Shown: in pieces, positions 12,758 through 14,133 of the stretch
How positions within the stretch are numbered: position 1 is the first letter of the stretch
Layout: the number at the start of each line of letters is the position of its first letter
NCBI GenBank assembly: GCA_041591895.1
Contig: JBFHRE010000068.1
Location: 1-14,133, forward strand
Length of the DNA: 14,133 bases
Origin: JBFHRE01 sp041591895
GTDB lineage: Bacteria > Actinomycetota > Acidimicrobiia > Spongiisociales > ZC4RG35
Reading direction: 5' to 3'
Program-made: the position numbers and the translations under genes
Notes under the pieces: model-generated
The model's input: only the letters and a program-made list of their open reading frames with translations
Told to the model about the DNA's origin: nothing
The model's database searches: none

Positions 12758-14133
12758 ATTGGGTCGGAAAAGACGAATGGGGTGGTCTGGCCCCCAGCCA
12801 GCCGTTGAAGGACCGCCCCGCACCCCCGCACTGGCGACTCGAAGCGATCGCCGCCACCCCTCGCCCGTACAACCTCCGCGTGAATCCAGCCGGCGATGGG
12901 GCTTCGGTGACGATCGACCGGGCCGATCTCGGCTCGGACATCTGGAGCTGGGATGCCGCTTCCGGCCGACTCACCCAACTCACCGTCGACCGCGGGCCTT
13001 CCCCGTTCTGGGAGGACACACCCGGAGTCATCTCGTGTGACGGCGAATGGCTGGCATATGCCTCAGAGGGGTGGGTCCTGGTGGCACCGGCCGGCGGCGG
13101 TCCGTCGAGGAAGCTGATCGAGGCCGGCGGTCCCGTCTGGCTCCCCGACGGAAGACTCGTGGTAGGTATCGATCGGCGGCGGCGACTCACCGACACCGAA
13201 CTCCCCACGGTGGTCGAAGTCACCCGCCTGGCGGTCATCGATCCGGCCGACCCGTGGCCGACGGTGCTCACCGGGGCCGAGGCGGACGCGGGGTTCGCGG
13301 TGGTGTCACCGGACGGTGCCCGGCTTGCCGCGGTCGTGTTCCCACCCGACGATCGCAACCGGTCCGACATCATCGTCGTCGATCTGGGCGCCGGATCGGT
13401 CACGACGGTTTACGGGACATCAGGCTCCCACGCCCACTCGCCGGCGTGGTCACCGGACGGGAGCAGGATCGCCTTCGTCAGCGAGGAACCGGGTTGGTAC
13501 GAGGTCCACGTCGTCCCGGCGACAGGAGGCGATGCGACCCGGCTGACCCAGGGAGAGGCCGACTTCGGAGGTCTCTCGTGGTCGGCCGACGGCGGCCGGC
13601 TGCTTGCCACCCGAACCCGTCGCGGGAGGAGCGACCTGGTCGAGGTCGACGTCACGTCGGGCACGGTCGAGGAACTGGCGCCGGGAGGGACCTGGAGTGA
13701 CCCCGCATATCTGGCCGATGGCTCGGTGATAGCCGTCTACGAGGATCACCGGACGCCGGCGAGGATCGAACTGGTGCGACCCGACCGGCGGATCGTGGCG
13801 GAGCACACTCCGGCCGAAATTGCCTCGGCGCCTCACACGACACCGGTGGAGGTCTGGTACCGGTCCGGTGACGCCGAGATCCACGGCTTCCTCTTCCGGC
13901 CGCCGCGAATCGACGAGGACCGCGGCGCCCCGGTGGTGGTGTACCCGCACGGCGGCCCCACCTCCCATTACGGGGACGACTGGGACGGTCATGCCCAGTA
14001 CTTCATCGACAAGGGGTACGGATGGTTCGCGATCAACTTTCGCGGCTCGACGTCGTACGGCCGCGACTTCGAGCGTTCCGCCCACGGTCTGTGGGGCATC
14101 GCCGACACCGAGGACTGTCTGGCCGCGGCCTCG
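12754..14133 (+). CDS. S9-family (prolyl oligopeptidase-type) serine peptidase, 3' end beyond window
   Basis: The first 460 codons are present. Residues from about 30 to 375 form a beta-propeller with TolB/DPP-IV-like repeats (recurring SPDG and WSPDG/WSADG turns, for example in SPAWSPDGSRIAF). The alpha/beta-hydrolase domain then starts: VVVYPHGGPTSHYG (HGGP at 399-402, oxyanion-hole region) and INFRGSTSYGRDF (about 427-439), typical of acylaminoacyl-peptidase/DPP-IV relatives. The catalytic GxSxGG serine and the Asp/His lie beyond the edge, so activity cannot be confirmed. No signal peptide is seen, so a cytoplasmic oligopeptidase or acylaminoacyl-peptidase is likely. The GTG overlaps the deacetylase stop (GTGA) and has GGAGG six bases upstream. 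Coupling to a deacetylase hints at stepwise breakdown of acetylated amides or peptides, which is inference. Confidence 0.92.
   Translation, partial: MNWVGKDEWGGLAPSQPLKDRPAPPHWRLEAIAATPRPYNLRVNPAGDGASVTIDRADLGSDIWSWDAASGRLTQLTVDRGPSPFWEDTPGVISCDGEWLAYASEGWVLVAPAGGGPSRKLIEAGGPVWLPDGRLVVGIDRRRRLTDTELPTVVEVTRLAVIDPADPWPTVLTGAEADAGFAVVSPDGARLAAVVFPPDDRNRSDIIVVDLGAGSVTTVYGTSGSHAHSPAWSPDGSRIAFVSEEPGWYEVHVVPATGGDATRLTQGEADFGGLSWSADGGRLLATRTRRGRSDLVEVDVTSGTVEELAPGGTWSDPAYLADGSVIAVYEDHRTPARIELVRPDRRIVAEHTPAEIASAPHTTPVEVWYRSGDAEIHGFLFRPPRIDEDRGAPVVVYPHGGPTSHYGDDWDGHAQYFIDKGYGWFAINFRGSTSYGRDFERSAHGLWGIADTEDCLAAAS

Overview
The window is high-GC, densely packed bacterial DNA, most likely from an actinomycete-lineage organism (Actinomycetota). 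An acidimicrobial or related uncultured lineage is possible, but I cannot fix the class. The hints are the GC-rich codon use, GTG starts, a full-length DtxR-type regulator, and many gene starts that look leaderless: a TANNNT-like -10 hexamer lies 6-9 nt before the start codon and no ribosome binding site is visible. There are no tRNA, rRNA, CRISPR or transposase genes.

Positions 1-4488 (minus strand) hold the start of a respiratory complex I operon, read as nuoA-nuoB-nuoC-nuoD-nuoH-nuoI (nuoI runs off the left edge). The junctions nuoA/B, B/C, C/D and H/I overlap. The peripheral subunits nuoE, nuoF and nuoG, which usually lie between nuoD and nuoH, are not here. In their place, in antisense orientation, sits one small four-helix-bundle gene (23S rRNA intervening-sequence protein family), bracketed by two inverted arrays of four 7-bp repeats. 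This looks like a compact insertion cassette and is the most unusual structure in the window.

Positions 4592-6693 hold an alkaline-phosphatase-superfamily hydrolase, a small membrane-anchored zinc-ribbon protein, and a convergent DtxR/MntR-type metal-dependent repressor whose metal ligands look manganese-type. Positions 6785-8213 hold a seven-helix membrane protein with a C-terminal domain resembling nucleoside 2-deoxyribosyltransferases, whose 3' end overlaps a convergent small four-helix membrane protein.

Positions 8223-9830 hold two convergent molybdenum cofactor genes, mobA and moaA. Positions 9903-11645 pair an atypical thioredoxin with a persulfide dioxygenase/pseudo-rhodanese/rhodanese fusion of CstB-like layout, suggesting reactive sulfur handling. 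Positions 11690-14133 hold a histone deacetylase/acetylpolyamine amidohydrolase-family enzyme translationally coupled to an S9 (prolyl oligopeptidase-type) peptidase that runs off the right edge.

Intergenic spaces are short (the largest outside the cassette is about 100 bp) and I saw no convincing rho-independent terminator.
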